A stretch of DNA of 64,000 nt from Oscillatoria sp. FACHB-1406 (GTDB lineage: Bacteria > Cyanobacteriota > Cyanobacteriia > Cyanobacteriales > Spirulinaceae). The translations under genes were made by a program, and so were the position numbers. The stretch's first letter is position 1. Each line of letters begins with the position of its first letter. The notes beneath the pieces are model-generated. The model worked only from the letters and a program-made list of their open reading frames with translations, did not search any database and was not told the origin of the DNA. The stretch covers positions 1 through 64,000 of the forward strand of contig NZ_JACJSM010000006.1 in NCBI RefSeq assembly GCF_014698145.1. Direction: 5' to 3'. This document shows, piece by piece, positions 46,364 to 55,093 of the stretch.

Positions 46364-47173
46364 TTAATCCTCCGATCGCAACAACCAAAGACCGCTATAA
46401 GTCACCCCCGAATCATCGGGGCGCACCAACAAGAAATGCAGCCCTTTACTGCCTTGCTTCCGCTGGTTATAAGCTTCGGCAGATCGCGCCACTTCTTCAT
46501 CTTCAAAGGTAATTAAAACCCAGCGCTCGACTAACCCCGCTTCTAAAATTAACCCGCCCGATTCGCCGATGGTAGTCGGAATATAATTCACCGCAGCGGG
46601 ATTGACTTCTTGCAACCAGCGCGCCAGTTGCATCGATCGCCTGCCGCCATCGATAATGATACCGGGAATCGGTGTGGGGGCAGCAATCCCCAAGCTCAAG
46701 GGATGCAAGGATTCGGGCAGTTCGAGGATGGGAATCGGGCGATCGCGAAATACCTCCACAATCTCTCCGGCGGGTAAACTCGCAAAGCGCCATTGTTCGC
46801 CCCAGAGGGTATCGGGAAGTGCCTGCGGTGGCAGTCGGTCGAGCGCGATCGCGTTTTGTCCCCAACGCTCCTGTAAAATTCGTTTCAAGGCTTCCGTGCG
46901 GCGAGTTGCTGTCACGGGAATCCCTAATTTTTCCCCAGCAGCGGTTAAGAGGCTCAGCGATTGGGGACGAAACACTTGAATTTCGTCCGGCAAGATGTCT
47001 CCGGCAGCATTTTTGAGTTGCGAAGCCAACCAGTCGGAATTCGCCTGTTTTTGGGGGCAGGAAGCGATACAGCATAAGTTTCCGGCGCGATCGCACGCCA
47101 GCAATTCCCAGAGGATTTCGCCACTCGCCTCACTCTGGGAACGTTTGTAAAAATCAGCCTGCCAAATATTCAA
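46364..47173 (-). CDS. Tab2/Atab2 family RNA-binding protein
   Basis: 269 residues. It opens NIWQADFYKRSQSEASGEIL, and has ILQERWGQNAIALDRLPPQA and the terminal GLHFLLVRPDDSGVTYSGLWLL. Tab2 in green algae and Atab2 in plants are needed for translation of photosystem I (and II) subunits; the cyanobacterial homologs are conserved. The start overlaps the end of the TIGR03279 gene by 20 bp, so the two are in one operon. Confidence 0.9.
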   Translation of the reverse strand: MNIWQADFYKRSQSEASGEILWELLACDRAGNLCCIASCPQKQANSDWLASQLKNAAGDILPDEIQVFRPQSLSLLTAAGEKLGIPVTATRRTEALKRILQERWGQNAIALDRLPPQALPDTLWGEQWRFASLPAGEIVEVFRDRPIPILELPESLHPLSLGIAAPTPIPGIIIDGGRRSMQLARWLQEVNPAAVNYIPTTIGESGGLILEAGLVERWVLITFEDEEVARSAEAYNQRKQGSKGLHFLLVRPDDSGVTYSGLWLLRSED

Positions 47174-48509
47174 CGGAATTTTCTCCTTCTAAAACGCACA
47201 TTTCCAGCAATTCTTCAATTCCCGCGATCGCAATTATCGGAACGCCCAAACTTTTTTCGAGTTCTTCTACCGTCATATCATCTAAAAATACTCGTTCCCC
47301 TGCCTTTAACATTACCGACGGCAACAAAACCGCCTCGCCCAACACTTTCCCCTGCAATCCCGCTAACAAATCTTGCCCGGTTAACAATCCCGTCACGGCA
47401 ATCTCAATGCCCCAATACAGGCTCGGCAGTGCTACCATGCGAACGGTTAATCCTTCCACTTCGTTCAATCGTTTCACTAAAGGTTGAAAGGCGCGATCGA
47501 CTGCCTTACCTACCACCCAAGTAAAACGTTTCTCCTGCTCGATTTTTTGGGGTAAAATTTCGTCCGCCGCACTCTCAAAATTTTTAATAAATTGGCGAAT
47601 TGAACCTACGCCATTGCCAATTTGCGGGTAATCTTCGTAGTGCGATTCTGGCGGTAAATCTTGTCCGGCGATTAAGAACCATTCATCGGCTAACCAAGCC
47701 ACAACGCTACCCATTTTTTCGCTAAACTGTTGCTGTAATTTTTGAACCAGAGCGATAACTTCTTGCGCTTTTTCTGCACTGACAGGCGTTAATTCGGTTA
47801 AGTTCGGACGAAAGCGAGTCAACCCGACGGGAACGACGGCAATTGAAGCCACTGTGGGAATATCGCCGCGATGAAATGCCGCTAAATCGAGCAGCGTTCT
47901 TTCTAAATGGATGCCGTCGTTAATTCCAGGACAAACAACAACTTGTGCGTGAACCTGCAAGCGCCCTTCTTGAAACCATTTTAACTGTTCTAAGATTTGT
48001 CCGGCGCGGGGATTTTTTAATAAGCGCTGGCGCACTTCCGGTTCGGTAGCGTGAACGGAAACATAGAGCGGGGACAGACGCATTTTTTCAATGCGTTCCC
48101 ATTCTTTTTGGGATAAATTGGTAAGGGTTAAATAACTGCCGTAGAGAAAACTGAGGCGGTAGTCGTCATCTTTAAGATAAAGCGTTTCTCTTTTTCCCGG
48201 CGGTTGTTGGTCGATGAAGCAAAAGGGGCAATGATTGTTACACTGAATTAAGCCGTCGAATAAAGCCGTCTCAAATTCGAGTCCGAGATCGTCGTCGAAT
48301 TCTTTTTCAATTTCGAGGCGATGTTTCTTTCCTTTCGCGTCGAGAACTTCAAGATTGAGAATTTCGTCCGCACAGAGGAATTGATAATCGATGAGATCGC
48401 GAGGTTGTTCGCCGTTGATGGAAACAATTGCATCTCCGGGTTCAAAGCCAATTTCGGCTCCGATAGAATCGGGTAAAACTTTAGTAATGCGGGCGGGACG
48501 AAGCGACAT
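47154..48509 (-). CDS. TIGR03279-family radical SAM protein with PDZ and DUF512 domains
   Basis: 451 residues. An N-terminal PDZ-like domain (GAEIGFEPGDAIVSINGEQP) is followed by a CxxxCxxC cluster motif at C90, C94 and C97 (QCNNHCPFC), then the DUF512 region. The family is found in nearly all cyanobacteria (TIGR03279) and related to clostridial proteins; the reaction is unknown. The downstream Tab2 gene overlaps by 20 bp. Start ATG 48509; a heptamer repeat lies upstream. Confidence 0.93.
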   Translation of the reverse strand: MSLRPARITKVLPDSIGAEIGFEPGDAIVSINGEQPRDLIDYQFLCADEILNLEVLDAKGKKHRLEIEKEFDDDLGLEFETALFDGLIQCNNHCPFCFIDQQPPGKRETLYLKDDDYRLSFLYGSYLTLTNLSQKEWERIEKMRLSPLYVSVHATEPEVRQRLLKNPRAGQILEQLKWFQEGRLQVHAQVVVCPGINDGIHLERTLLDLAAFHRGDIPTVASIAVVPVGLTRFRPNLTELTPVSAEKAQEVIALVQKLQQQFSEKMGSVVAWLADEWFLIAGQDLPPESHYEDYPQIGNGVGSIRQFIKNFESAADEILPQKIEQEKRFTWVVGKAVDRAFQPLVKRLNEVEGLTVRMVALPSLYWGIEIAVTGLLTGQDLLAGLQGKVLGEAVLLPSVMLKAGERVFLDDMTVEELEKSLGVPIIAIAGIEELLEMCVLEGENSVEYLAG

Positions 48510-48815
48510 AGTTTAATTGATAATTGATAATGGATAATTGATAACGAAGAGAGGTTAATGGATAATGAACAATGGATATAGATATCCTACTTAGACCCAT
48601 TGAATATGATGTTCCACAGAATCGACTCCTCTCAATTTTGGGTTAGGATAATGGTGCGTTATGCTTCGCTAACACACCCTACTTTTAGATTTTATGCAGT
48701 TTCATATCAATCTGGTATTAGAACCTTAATCGCTAGTCTAGCGCTGATATTGTTAAAAGTGCCGCGTGCTGCATTTCGTTATCCATTGTCCATTATCAAT
48801 TATCAATTACTAAAG
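48510..48815. repeat. Intergenic region: ATAATTG heptamers and a MITE
   Basis: 48512-48570 holds imperfect ATAATTG/ATAATGG heptamers. 48594-48717 is a MITE, listed separately. 48780-48812 has a second short heptamer run (TATCAAT). An open frame from 48600 runs through all this into the pseudouridine synthase gene but is not genuine coding sequence. Confidence 0.65.
48594..48717. mobile_element. MITE, TACCAATT family (124 bp, TSD TTA)
   Basis: The left end is GACCCATTGAA (diverged). The right end CATATCAATCTGGTA equals that of the copy at 22041. The core GGTGCGTTATGCTTCGCTAA is followed by ACACCCTAC. TTA stands at 48591-48593 and 48718-48720. Confidence 0.7.
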
Positions 48816-49517
48816 TTGCGTTACTTAATCTTTTACAAACCTTACGGCGTTCTCTGTCAATTTAGCAGCGAAGATACGAACCATCCGACGCTTAAATCTT
48901 ATATTTCCATTCCTTCAGTATATCCCGTGGGGCGATTAGACCGAGATAGCGAGGGCTTGCTGTTGCTGAGTGATGATGGTAAGTTGCAGCATTATCTGTG
49001 CGAGCCGAAGTACGGGCATTTGCGGACGTATTGGGTGCAGGTGGAAGGAATTCCGTCGCAGGAGGCGATCGCGTCGTTGCGTTCTGGCGTTAAACTCAAA
49101 GATGGCTGGACTCGTCGCGCGCGCGTGGAGCTTTTACTGGAAACCCCTTCGCTTCCCGATCGCATCCCTCCGATTCGCGAACGCAAGCATATTCCGACGA
49201 GTTGGCTAGAAATCAGTCTGAGTGAGGGGCGCAATCGCCAAGTTCGGCGGATGACGGCGGCAGTTAGCTATCCGACGTTGCGTTTAGTGCGAGTCGCGAT
49301 CGCATCTTACCCCAAACCGCAACAGGATTCGCCGCATTTCCCAACTAATCCCCATCCAATTTTGACGTTAGATGCGTTAAGTCCGGGCGAATGGCGGGAA
49401 CTTTCCGAGCGCGAACGACAAGGGTTGAAACAGTTGATAGCGAATCCCAAACCGCAAGCAATGACTGAATTTTCTCAGGGAATTCGCTTGAAAAATTCTA
49501 AGCGCAGAAGTTCCTAA
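48816..49517 (+). CDS. 23S rRNA pseudouridine synthase, RluE-like
   Basis: 233 residues from a TTG at 48816, where family homology begins (RYLIFYKPYGVLCQFSS). The frame extends 72 codons upstream to 48600, but those codons are MITE and heptamer DNA. The catalytic motif VGRLDRDSEGLLLLSDDG carries the essential Asp, and LSEGRNRQVRRMTAAVSYP is the RsuA/RluBEF signature. No S4 domain is present, as in RluE. It isomerises a uridine in 23S rRNA. Confidence 0.9.
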   Translation: MRYLIFYKPYGVLCQFSSEDTNHPTLKSYISIPSVYPVGRLDRDSEGLLLLSDDGKLQHYLCEPKYGHLRTYWVQVEGIPSQEAIASLRSGVKLKDGWTRRARVELLLETPSLPDRIPPIRERKHIPTSWLEISLSEGRNRQVRRMTAAVSYPTLRLVRVAIASYPKPQQDSPHFPTNPHPILTLDALSPGEWRELSERERQGLKQLIANPKPQAMTEFSQGIRLKNSKRRSS

Positions 49518-49535
49518 TAGGAGGGCAACCCCCCG

Positions 49536-50252
49536 TTAGTTGCGTAAAATAATCCCGTCTAAATCTGCTTCGATTAAATTCGTTCCATTTAAATCGGCTT
49601 GACTTAGGTCTGCACCCGTAAGATTGGCTCCTTTTAAGTTAGCGCTGTTGAGATTGGCGTGAGTCAAGTCGGCTTTGGTTAAATTTGCCTTTCCTAAGTT
49701 CGCACCGCTGAGATTAGCACCGACTAAATCAACTCCTGTTAAGTCTGCCTCATCGAAATTCGCGCCGCTTAAGTTGGCATTGCGTAAGTCTGCACCGATT
49801 AAGTTCGCTTTCCCGAAATCCGCCCAGGTTAGGTTCGCATTGCGGAAATCGGCTCCAATTAAAATTGTCTGGCTGAGGTTGGCTCCTTGGAGGTTGGCAC
49901 GCTGAAAGTTAATGCGTGTCAGTTCTGCGTGCTGCAACGAGCTTCGAGTCAAGTCGGCATCGGCAAAGCAGGAACGGCTGAGATTAGCGCGCTCCAGGGA
50001 AGCATGGCGCAGATTTGCCCCGGTGAATTGCGCCCGAATTAAATCGCATAGGGACAAGTTAGCCCCGATCAACTGCGATCGCGTAAAATTTGCCTCAATT
50101 AATTCTGCTTGGCTGAAATTCACCTGATTGAGATTGCGTTCGTCGAGTTGCGCGCGCGTCAGTTCTGGCTTATGGCTGGCGTTCTCCTGCCTCCATTTGT
50201 TCCAATGCGGTACGCCTCGTTCGAGCAACGCTAAATAATTGGGGTCTGTCAT
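49536..50252 (-). CDS. Pentapeptide repeat protein
   Basis: 238 residues from ATG 50252 (MTDPNYLALLERGVPHWNKW); the frame reaches 50324. From residue about 36 to the end it is a run of roughly 38 A(D/N)Lxx pentapeptides (for example LTRADL-type units and NLSGANFDEADLTGVDL), a right-handed beta-helix. Such proteins are abundant in cyanobacteria and mostly of unknown role. No signal peptide is seen. Confidence 0.92.
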   Translation of the reverse strand: MTDPNYLALLERGVPHWNKWRQENASHKPELTRAQLDERNLNQVNFSQAELIEANFTRSQLIGANLSLCDLIRAQFTGANLRHASLERANLSRSCFADADLTRSSLQHAELTRINFQRANLQGANLSQTILIGADFRNANLTWADFGKANLIGADLRNANLSGANFDEADLTGVDLVGANLSGANLGKANLTKADLTHANLNSANLKGANLTGADLSQADLNGTNLIEADLDGIILRN

Positions 50253-50493
50253 AAATCTTAATAAATCTAAAGAAAATGTTAAGATATTTTGCATAAAAGT
50301 ACAACAGGTGTTTCTCAAAGCCAAGAGGCGATCGCAACTGTGTCAGCAAACCTCTATCATATTGCTCGCTAGCGATTATCCAATAGGCACGTGCTGTTAT
50401 CGTTGAGTCTGCGAGTTATCCGATGGCCGAAAGAGTTAGAGTATTAACTAACTAAAACCGCATATAACCCTGGCGAAATACACATACATAAGA

Positions 50494-51504
50494 ATGAGCA
50501 AGCAGCGAATTCTCTCTGGCGTTCAACCAACTGGAAATCTACACCTTGGCAATTATCTCGGTGCAATTCGCAACTGGGTTGAAGCGCAACAGCAGTACGA
50601 TAATTATTTTTGCGTAGTGGATCTGCACGCGATTACCGTACCGCATAACCCGGCAACCCTCGCCGCTGATACTTACGCAATCGCGGCGCTTTATCTCGCC
50701 TGCGGTATCGATTTGAGTTATTCGACGATTTTCGTACAATCCCACGTTAGCGCCCACAGCGAACTCGCTTGGTTGCTCAATTGCATCACGCCCCTCAACT
50801 GGCTCGAGCGTATGATTCAGTTTAAGGAAAAGGCGATCAAGCAGGGCGAAAATGTCAGCGTCGGTTTGTTGGATTATCCGGTGTTGATGGCGGCAGATAT
50901 TCTACTGTACGATGCCGATTTGGTTCCTGTCGGAGAAGATCAAAAGCAGCATATCGAACTGACGCGCGATATCGCGATTCGCATTAACGATCGCTTCGGT
51001 CGTAAAGATGATCCCGTTCTCAAGCTTCCCAAACCGCTGATTCGTAAAGAGGGGGCGCGGGTGATGAGTTTGACGGATGGAACGAAAAAAATGTCGAAGT
51101 CAGATCCGTCGGAAATGAGTCGCATTGAGTTGCTGGATCCGCCAGAAGCGATCGCCAAAAAAATTAAGCGCTGCAAAACCGATACCGTTAAAGGGCTCGA
51201 GTTCGACAATCCCGAACGTCCGGAATGTCACAACTTACTGAACCTCTACACCATACTTGCTCAAAAAAGTAAAGAGGAAGTTGCAACTGAATGCCAAGAG
51301 ATGGGCTGGGGGCAGTTTAAACCGTTGCTAACCGAAACAGTTACAGGTGCGATCGCGCCTATCCAAGCAAAATATAAGGAGATTGCTAGCGACAAAGGCT
51401 ACCTCGAATCCGTCCTCAAAGAAGGCAAAGAAAAGGCGGAAGAGAGCGCCAATCGCATTCTAAGCCGAGTCAAAGATGCGTTAGGATTTTCTCATGCCCT
51501 TTAA
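50494..51504 (+). CDS. trpS: Tryptophanyl-tRNA synthetase
   Basis: A 336-residue class I synthetase charging tRNA-Trp. HIGH-type motif PTGNLHLGNYLGA is at 10-22 and KMSKS at 199-203. The central DILLYDADLVPVGEDQKQHIEL is typical. Length and start (ATG 50494) are normal. Confidence 0.97.
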   Translation: MSKQRILSGVQPTGNLHLGNYLGAIRNWVEAQQQYDNYFCVVDLHAITVPHNPATLAADTYAIAALYLACGIDLSYSTIFVQSHVSAHSELAWLLNCITPLNWLERMIQFKEKAIKQGENVSVGLLDYPVLMAADILLYDADLVPVGEDQKQHIELTRDIAIRINDRFGRKDDPVLKLPKPLIRKEGARVMSLTDGTKKMSKSDPSEMSRIELLDPPEAIAKKIKRCKTDTVKGLEFDNPERPECHNLLNLYTILAQKSKEEVATECQEMGWGQFKPLLTETVTGAIAPIQAKYKEIASDKGYLESVLKEGKEKAEESANRILSRVKDALGFSHAL

Positions 51505-51516
51505 ACATCTCAACCC

Positions 51517-51672
51517 ATGAAACCTAGTCCCGATAAGCGTCTTGCTGCCCCTCCGTCCGTTGTACCGCAGCGATTGAACCCTCCGAAATCGAAGAAGTCG
51601 CTGTTGGGTTTGCTCTTGAGGTTCGCGATCGCGCTTTACGGATTGAGCGTTCTCGGTTCCTTAATTTGGTAA
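51517..51672 (+). CDS. Small single-helix membrane protein
   Basis: 51 residues, MKPSPDKRLAAPPSVVPQRL at the start. A basic proline-rich N terminus and a C-terminal hydrophobic helix (LLGLLLRFAIALYGLSVLG) are seen. It begins 12 bp after the trpS stop and is probably cotranscribed. I do not recognise it; coding is inferred from position and composition. Confidence 0.5.
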   Translation: MKPSPDKRLAAPPSVVPQRLNPPKSKKSLLGLLLRFAIALYGLSVLGSLIW

Positions 51673-51709
51673 AGGGGCAAAATTTTTTTGCCCCGCGTCT
51701 TGAGTGCAA

Positions 51710-51904
51710 TTAAACCCGCACGAACGGGCGATCGTCAACCGCTGTGGGATCGCCGTAGTTCGGACTCAGTTTTCCTTCCGGAAAGATACTTTTCGTCTTT
51801 GGCAGTCCGAGTTGACTGGCTTTTTGGCGGAGTTGTTGCTTTAAGGATTGTCGCGCTTTGCTCGCAGTAGACGCTCTGCGTTGCCGATTAGAGGGATAAG
51901 TCAT
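51710..51904 (-). CDS. Small basic hypothetical protein
   Basis: 64 residues, MTYPSNRQRRASTASKARQS at the start (a Met one codon earlier is possible). The N-terminal half is basic and helical, and the end reads GKLSPNYGDPTAVDDRPFVR. It is soluble, with no known motif. The balanced composition and defined ending make it likely real. Confidence 0.5.
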   Translation of the reverse strand: MTYPSNRQRRASTASKARQSLKQQLRQKASQLGLPKTKSIFPEGKLSPNYGDPTAVDDRPFVRV

Positions 51905-52274
51905 CATGCTTTCACGATCCCGCTATAGTATTTTTGAACCATCTCCATACAATTGTACTAAATTTTTTCGAGACGCGCACGGCTCTGCATATCCTTGAGG
52001 AATCGCCAGTCGGCGCGATGTTCTACCTACCGCCATCAGTAGCGTCTAGCGAGCTATTTTAAGTCCACTTGCTACTATATCTAGGTAGAGTTCTCTAGTG
52101 TAACGCCTCACCTGACCCGCTTCTCGATCGGAAACCCGAACTGCAACCGATCTAGTATTTTGTCACTTCGCAACAGTTCTATCGGCATTTGTTGACAAAA
52201 GCGCGAAAAACCGTCGCTTTTTCAGAAGTTCTCGCTAAAATGCTAACTTGAATTCTCAATAGGACGTTCCACCT
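51905..52274. other. Intergenic region upstream of the GNAT gene
   Basis: No gene, repeat family or hairpin that I can support. It probably contains divergent promoters for the small basic protein gene and the acetyltransferase gene. Confidence 0.4.
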
Positions 52275-52757
52275 ATGGACTGCCGCAAAATTCGTTTTTG
52301 TGCCGAGAAGACTAAAATTGACTGCGATCAACTGCTTTCGTTGTTTCGCCTTACTGCATTTTGGGCAAAAGATCGTCGCCTTGAGGACTTAGAAATTGCG
52401 ATCGCCAACAGCAATCCAGCGATTACGCTCTGGGATAGCGATCGCCTGATCGGTTTCGCGCGGGCTACCTCCGACGGCATTTACCGCGCGACAATTTGGG
52501 ATGTCGTCGTGCATCCAGACTATCGCGGTGCTGGTTTGGGCAGCAAACTCGTCGAAACCGTTATCGCCCATCCCAGCGTCAATCGCGTCGAGCGCGTCTA
52601 TTTAATGACGACGCACCAACAACATTTCTACGAACGCATTGGCTTTGAATGCAACTCCACCACCACAATGGTGCTTTACAATAGCGCTAGTCGCTTGGTA
52701 ACGCCCGAGCGATCGCCTCAGCATCAGCAAGCGGTAAGACACACTGCAACCGCGTAA
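52275..52757 (+). CDS. GNAT family N-acetyltransferase
   Basis: 160 residues. The acetyl-CoA binding motif A, VHPDYRGAGLGSKLVE, has R84-G-A-G-L-G89; motif B follows with YLMTTHQQHFYERIGFE. The substrate is unknown. The last about 24 codons overlap the 3' end of the convergent histidine-kinase-like gene by 71 bp, so the C-terminal tail may be a recent extension. Confidence 0.9.
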   Translation: MDCRKIRFCAEKTKIDCDQLLSLFRLTAFWAKDRRLEDLEIAIANSNPAITLWDSDRLIGFARATSDGIYRATIWDVVVHPDYRGAGLGSKLVETVIAHPSVNRVERVYLMTTHQQHFYERIGFECNSTTTMVLYNSASRLVTPERSPQHQQAVRHTATA

Positions 52758-53517
52758 CCTCCGGTTCGAGAGCAACAATTTGCAATTCGCCTTGCAAGAC
52801 TTCCAGCAGTGTTTGAGCGAGGAGCAAATTCATGCCAGGGGATGGCGCTTTCGGGGCTTGAATCAACTCTTTTTTTACACTTTCGGGGGTAGGAGGCGCA
52901 ACCTGCTCGATTAAATCTGCGGCTTCGCTCCAAATCATCAGGGGAGAGCGAATTTCGATCGCGATAATACCGCGATCGCCCTCCGGCCGAGCGGAAATTT
53001 CAATTTCCCCTTCTTCCATATAAGCCAGCGAAGTATCGACAATCGCCATTAACGCTTGCAGCAAGCGCCGTCCGTCCCCGAGCAGGTAAAGTTCCCCCTC
53101 GGGAAGCTGACAGTTCACCTTAAAGCCGCGATTCGCCGCTTGTAATTGCGTCAAGTATTGCAGTTCCTCGAGCAGTCGTCCCGCTCCCACCGGCGCAAAT
53201 TCGAGTTGATTCGAGCCGTATTCCGCCTTCGAGACATCAATAATTGTATCCATCAGTTGAACGAGTTTTAAAGAAGACTGATGGGCTTGACGAACGAACT
53301 CGCGTTCTTCCTCGGGACTGTCACAGAGATCGGAGATAATCAGTTGGTGAAGGCCGATGAGGCTATTGAGGGGCGATCGCAACTCGTGGGAAGTCCGCGC
53401 TAAAAATCCAGCTTTAAACTGACTGACTTGCACTGCCATTTCATAAGCAAGTTGCGTTTGTTTCAACTGTTCTCTTAGAGTTTCGATCTCGTTTTTTAGG
53501 GCTTCAGTCTCGTTCAT
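52687..53517 (-). CDS. Histidine kinase-like protein with a degenerate ATP-binding domain
   Basis: 276 residues from ATG 53517 (MNETEALKNEIETLREQL). A coiled coil leads into a HisKA domain with H44 in ARTSHELRSPLNSLIG. The region after residue 130 follows the HATPase_c layout (GDGRRLLQALMAIVDTSLAY) but the usual N-box Asn is not evident and the G boxes are absent or altered. It has no sensor domain or membrane helix. It may be a phosphotransfer or dimer partner and not an active kinase. Confidence 0.75.
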   Translation of the reverse strand: MNETEALKNEIETLREQLKQTQLAYEMAVQVSQFKAGFLARTSHELRSPLNSLIGLHQLIISDLCDSPEEEREFVRQAHQSSLKLVQLMDTIIDVSKAEYGSNQLEFAPVGAGRLLEELQYLTQLQAANRGFKVNCQLPEGELYLLGDGRRLLQALMAIVDTSLAYMEEGEIEISARPEGDRGIIAIEIRSPLMIWSEAADLIEQVAPPTPESVKKELIQAPKAPSPGMNLLLAQTLLEVLQGELQIVALEPEVTRLQCVLPLADAEAIARALPSD

Positions 53518-53605
53518 TGGCTGGATTGTAACAGGGGAATAGGGTTGCAGGGAGCGGAGATGGAGGGATTGAAGATTTATTGAACTTTTAATTGAAGGCC
53601 GCTCG

Positions 53606-54217
53606 TCAGAAAGCTCCACTCGCTGCGAGTAGAGCTTCTTCAGTTATACTGCCCCGACGCAGAATTTCCCAATCTTTCCCCTGCCACCTCGCCACCGTTG
53701 ACGGCAGATTGTTGCCCCAGATTCGGGTTATATCCCCGTCGCCCAGCGCTAATACTTCAGGAAACGCTGCGTCAATCGCAGCCATTGTTGTCAGGGGCGC
53801 TTCTCCAGAACGGTTGGCACTCGTGGTTGCCAAAGGGCCAGTTGCCGCGAGGATTTGTCGTGCGAGAGCGAGATCCGGAACGCGCACGCCGATGGTTTTG
53901 GCTTCGCTCGCTCTCATCGCTGGAGGGACTAAATCGGAGGCGGGTAAGACTAAAGTTAGCGCTCCCGGCCACAATTTGCGGACGGTTTGTTCCCAGCGTG
54001 CAACCTCGTCGGATTCGCCCGTCACGTAAGGGCGCAAACTTTCCCAGGATGCCCCCATTAAAATTGTGGGTTTGTTCGAGGGACGTTGTTTGAGATCGAA
54101 TAATAGCGCCGCGCGCTCCGGGAGTGCAGCGAGGGCGGGAACGGTGTCGGTCGGAAAACTAATTGCTTTCCCCGCGATCGCGCCTTCAACTAAAGCAGCT
54201 TGCGAAACTCGAACCAT
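53606..54217 (-). CDS. tsaC: L-threonylcarbamoyladenylate synthase (TsaC/Sua5/YrdC)
   Basis: 203 residues. It makes threonylcarbamoyl-AMP for the t6A37 modification of ANN-decoding tRNAs. The YrdC fold begins with FPTDTVPALAALP; KQRPSNKPTILM and VRVPDLALARQILAATGPLA, then TTSANRSGEAP, are conserved. It lacks the extra C-terminal domain of Sua5. It is preceded by the aquaporin gene 22 bp away on the same strand. Confidence 0.93.
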   Translation of the reverse strand: MVRVSQAALVEGAIAGKAISFPTDTVPALAALPERAALLFDLKQRPSNKPTILMGASWESLRPYVTGESDEVARWEQTVRKLWPGALTLVLPASDLVPPAMRASEAKTIGVRVPDLALARQILAATGPLATTSANRSGEAPLTTMAAIDAAFPEVLALGDGDITRIWGNNLPSTVARWQGKDWEILRRGSITEEALLAASGAF

Positions 54218-54238
54218 AACGATTGGCAGTCCTTCTTT

Positions 54239-54961
54239 TTAACTCGCTTCTAGATTAGATTCGACTCGCGAGGGGCGATTGGGGAGAAAGAGTTTATAAG
54301 CGTATACTCCCAAAATTGCGCCGATTATCGGGGCGAAAATAAACAGCCAAAGTTGCTCGATCGCCCAGCCGCCTTGATATACGGCAACGCCAATACTTCT
54401 GGCTGGGTTAACCGAGGTATTGGTTACGGGAATACCGACGAGGTGAATGAGAATTAACACTAAACCGATGGGAATTCCTGCAAATCCTGTGGGGAACTTC
54501 GGGTAAGTGGTTCCCATAATCGCAAACAATAGGAAAAAGGTGAGAACGATTTCCGCGATCGCGCAAGCAAACAAACTGTAGCCGCCGGGAGAATGTTCCC
54601 CAAACCCATTCGTTGCAAAGCCTTTGCTAATATCAAAAGCCGGATTGCCCGAGGCAATCAGGTAGAGTACGCCTCCCCCGACAATTGCGCCGAGAATTTG
54701 ACCGATAAGATAAAAAGGAAGCTCGCCAGTCGGAGTTTTCTTGGCAACCCACAGAGCAATGCTGACTGCCGGGTTAATATGGCAGCCGGAGATATCGCCG
54801 ATAGTATAGGCCATCACCAGGAGCGAAAGACCGAACGCGATCGACACGCCTAAAAAACCGATCTTTTCGCCTGCTAAGACGGCACTACCGCAGCCGCCGA
54901 TAACCAGCACAAAAGTTCCAAACAATTCCGCTAATAAAATTCGGGTATTTCGGGTCATCAC
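54239..54961 (-). CDS. aqpZ: Aquaporin Z
   Basis: A 240-residue water channel with six helices. The two NPA loops are intact: N63-P-A in HINPAVS and N185-P-A-R188 in TSVNPARS. The order of selectivity residues is that of AqpZ. Start ATG 54961 or the adjacent Met at 54958. It is cotranscribed with tsaC. Confidence 0.95.
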   Translation of the reverse strand: MMTRNTRILLAELFGTFVLVIGGCGSAVLAGEKIGFLGVSIAFGLSLLVMAYTIGDISGCHINPAVSIALWVAKKTPTGELPFYLIGQILGAIVGGGVLYLIASGNPAFDISKGFATNGFGEHSPGGYSLFACAIAEIVLTFFLLFAIMGTTYPKFPTGFAGIPIGLVLILIHLVGIPVTNTSVNPARSIGVAVYQGGWAIEQLWLFIFAPIIGAILGVYAYKLFLPNRPSRVESNLEAS

Positions 54962-55093
54962 ATCATTAAGGTTAAAAACCTTTTGTCAGAGAAATTTGCG
55001 CAAATATACCATTTTATCGGATTTTTCTCTGTCAAATTTAAAAAAGTTGTAACGGTTTTTAACGCTTGTTCCTTAACCCAGCTTAGCATCGCC

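Noticed and set aside
48600-48815. N-terminal extension of 72 codons on the pseudouridine synthase
   Set aside because: These codons are MITE and heptamer repeat DNA; homology begins at the TTG at 48816.
49675-50127. Plus-strand frames rich in Lys, Phe, Ala and Pro across the pentapeptide gene
   Set aside because: They arise from the repetitive complement of the pentapeptide codons.
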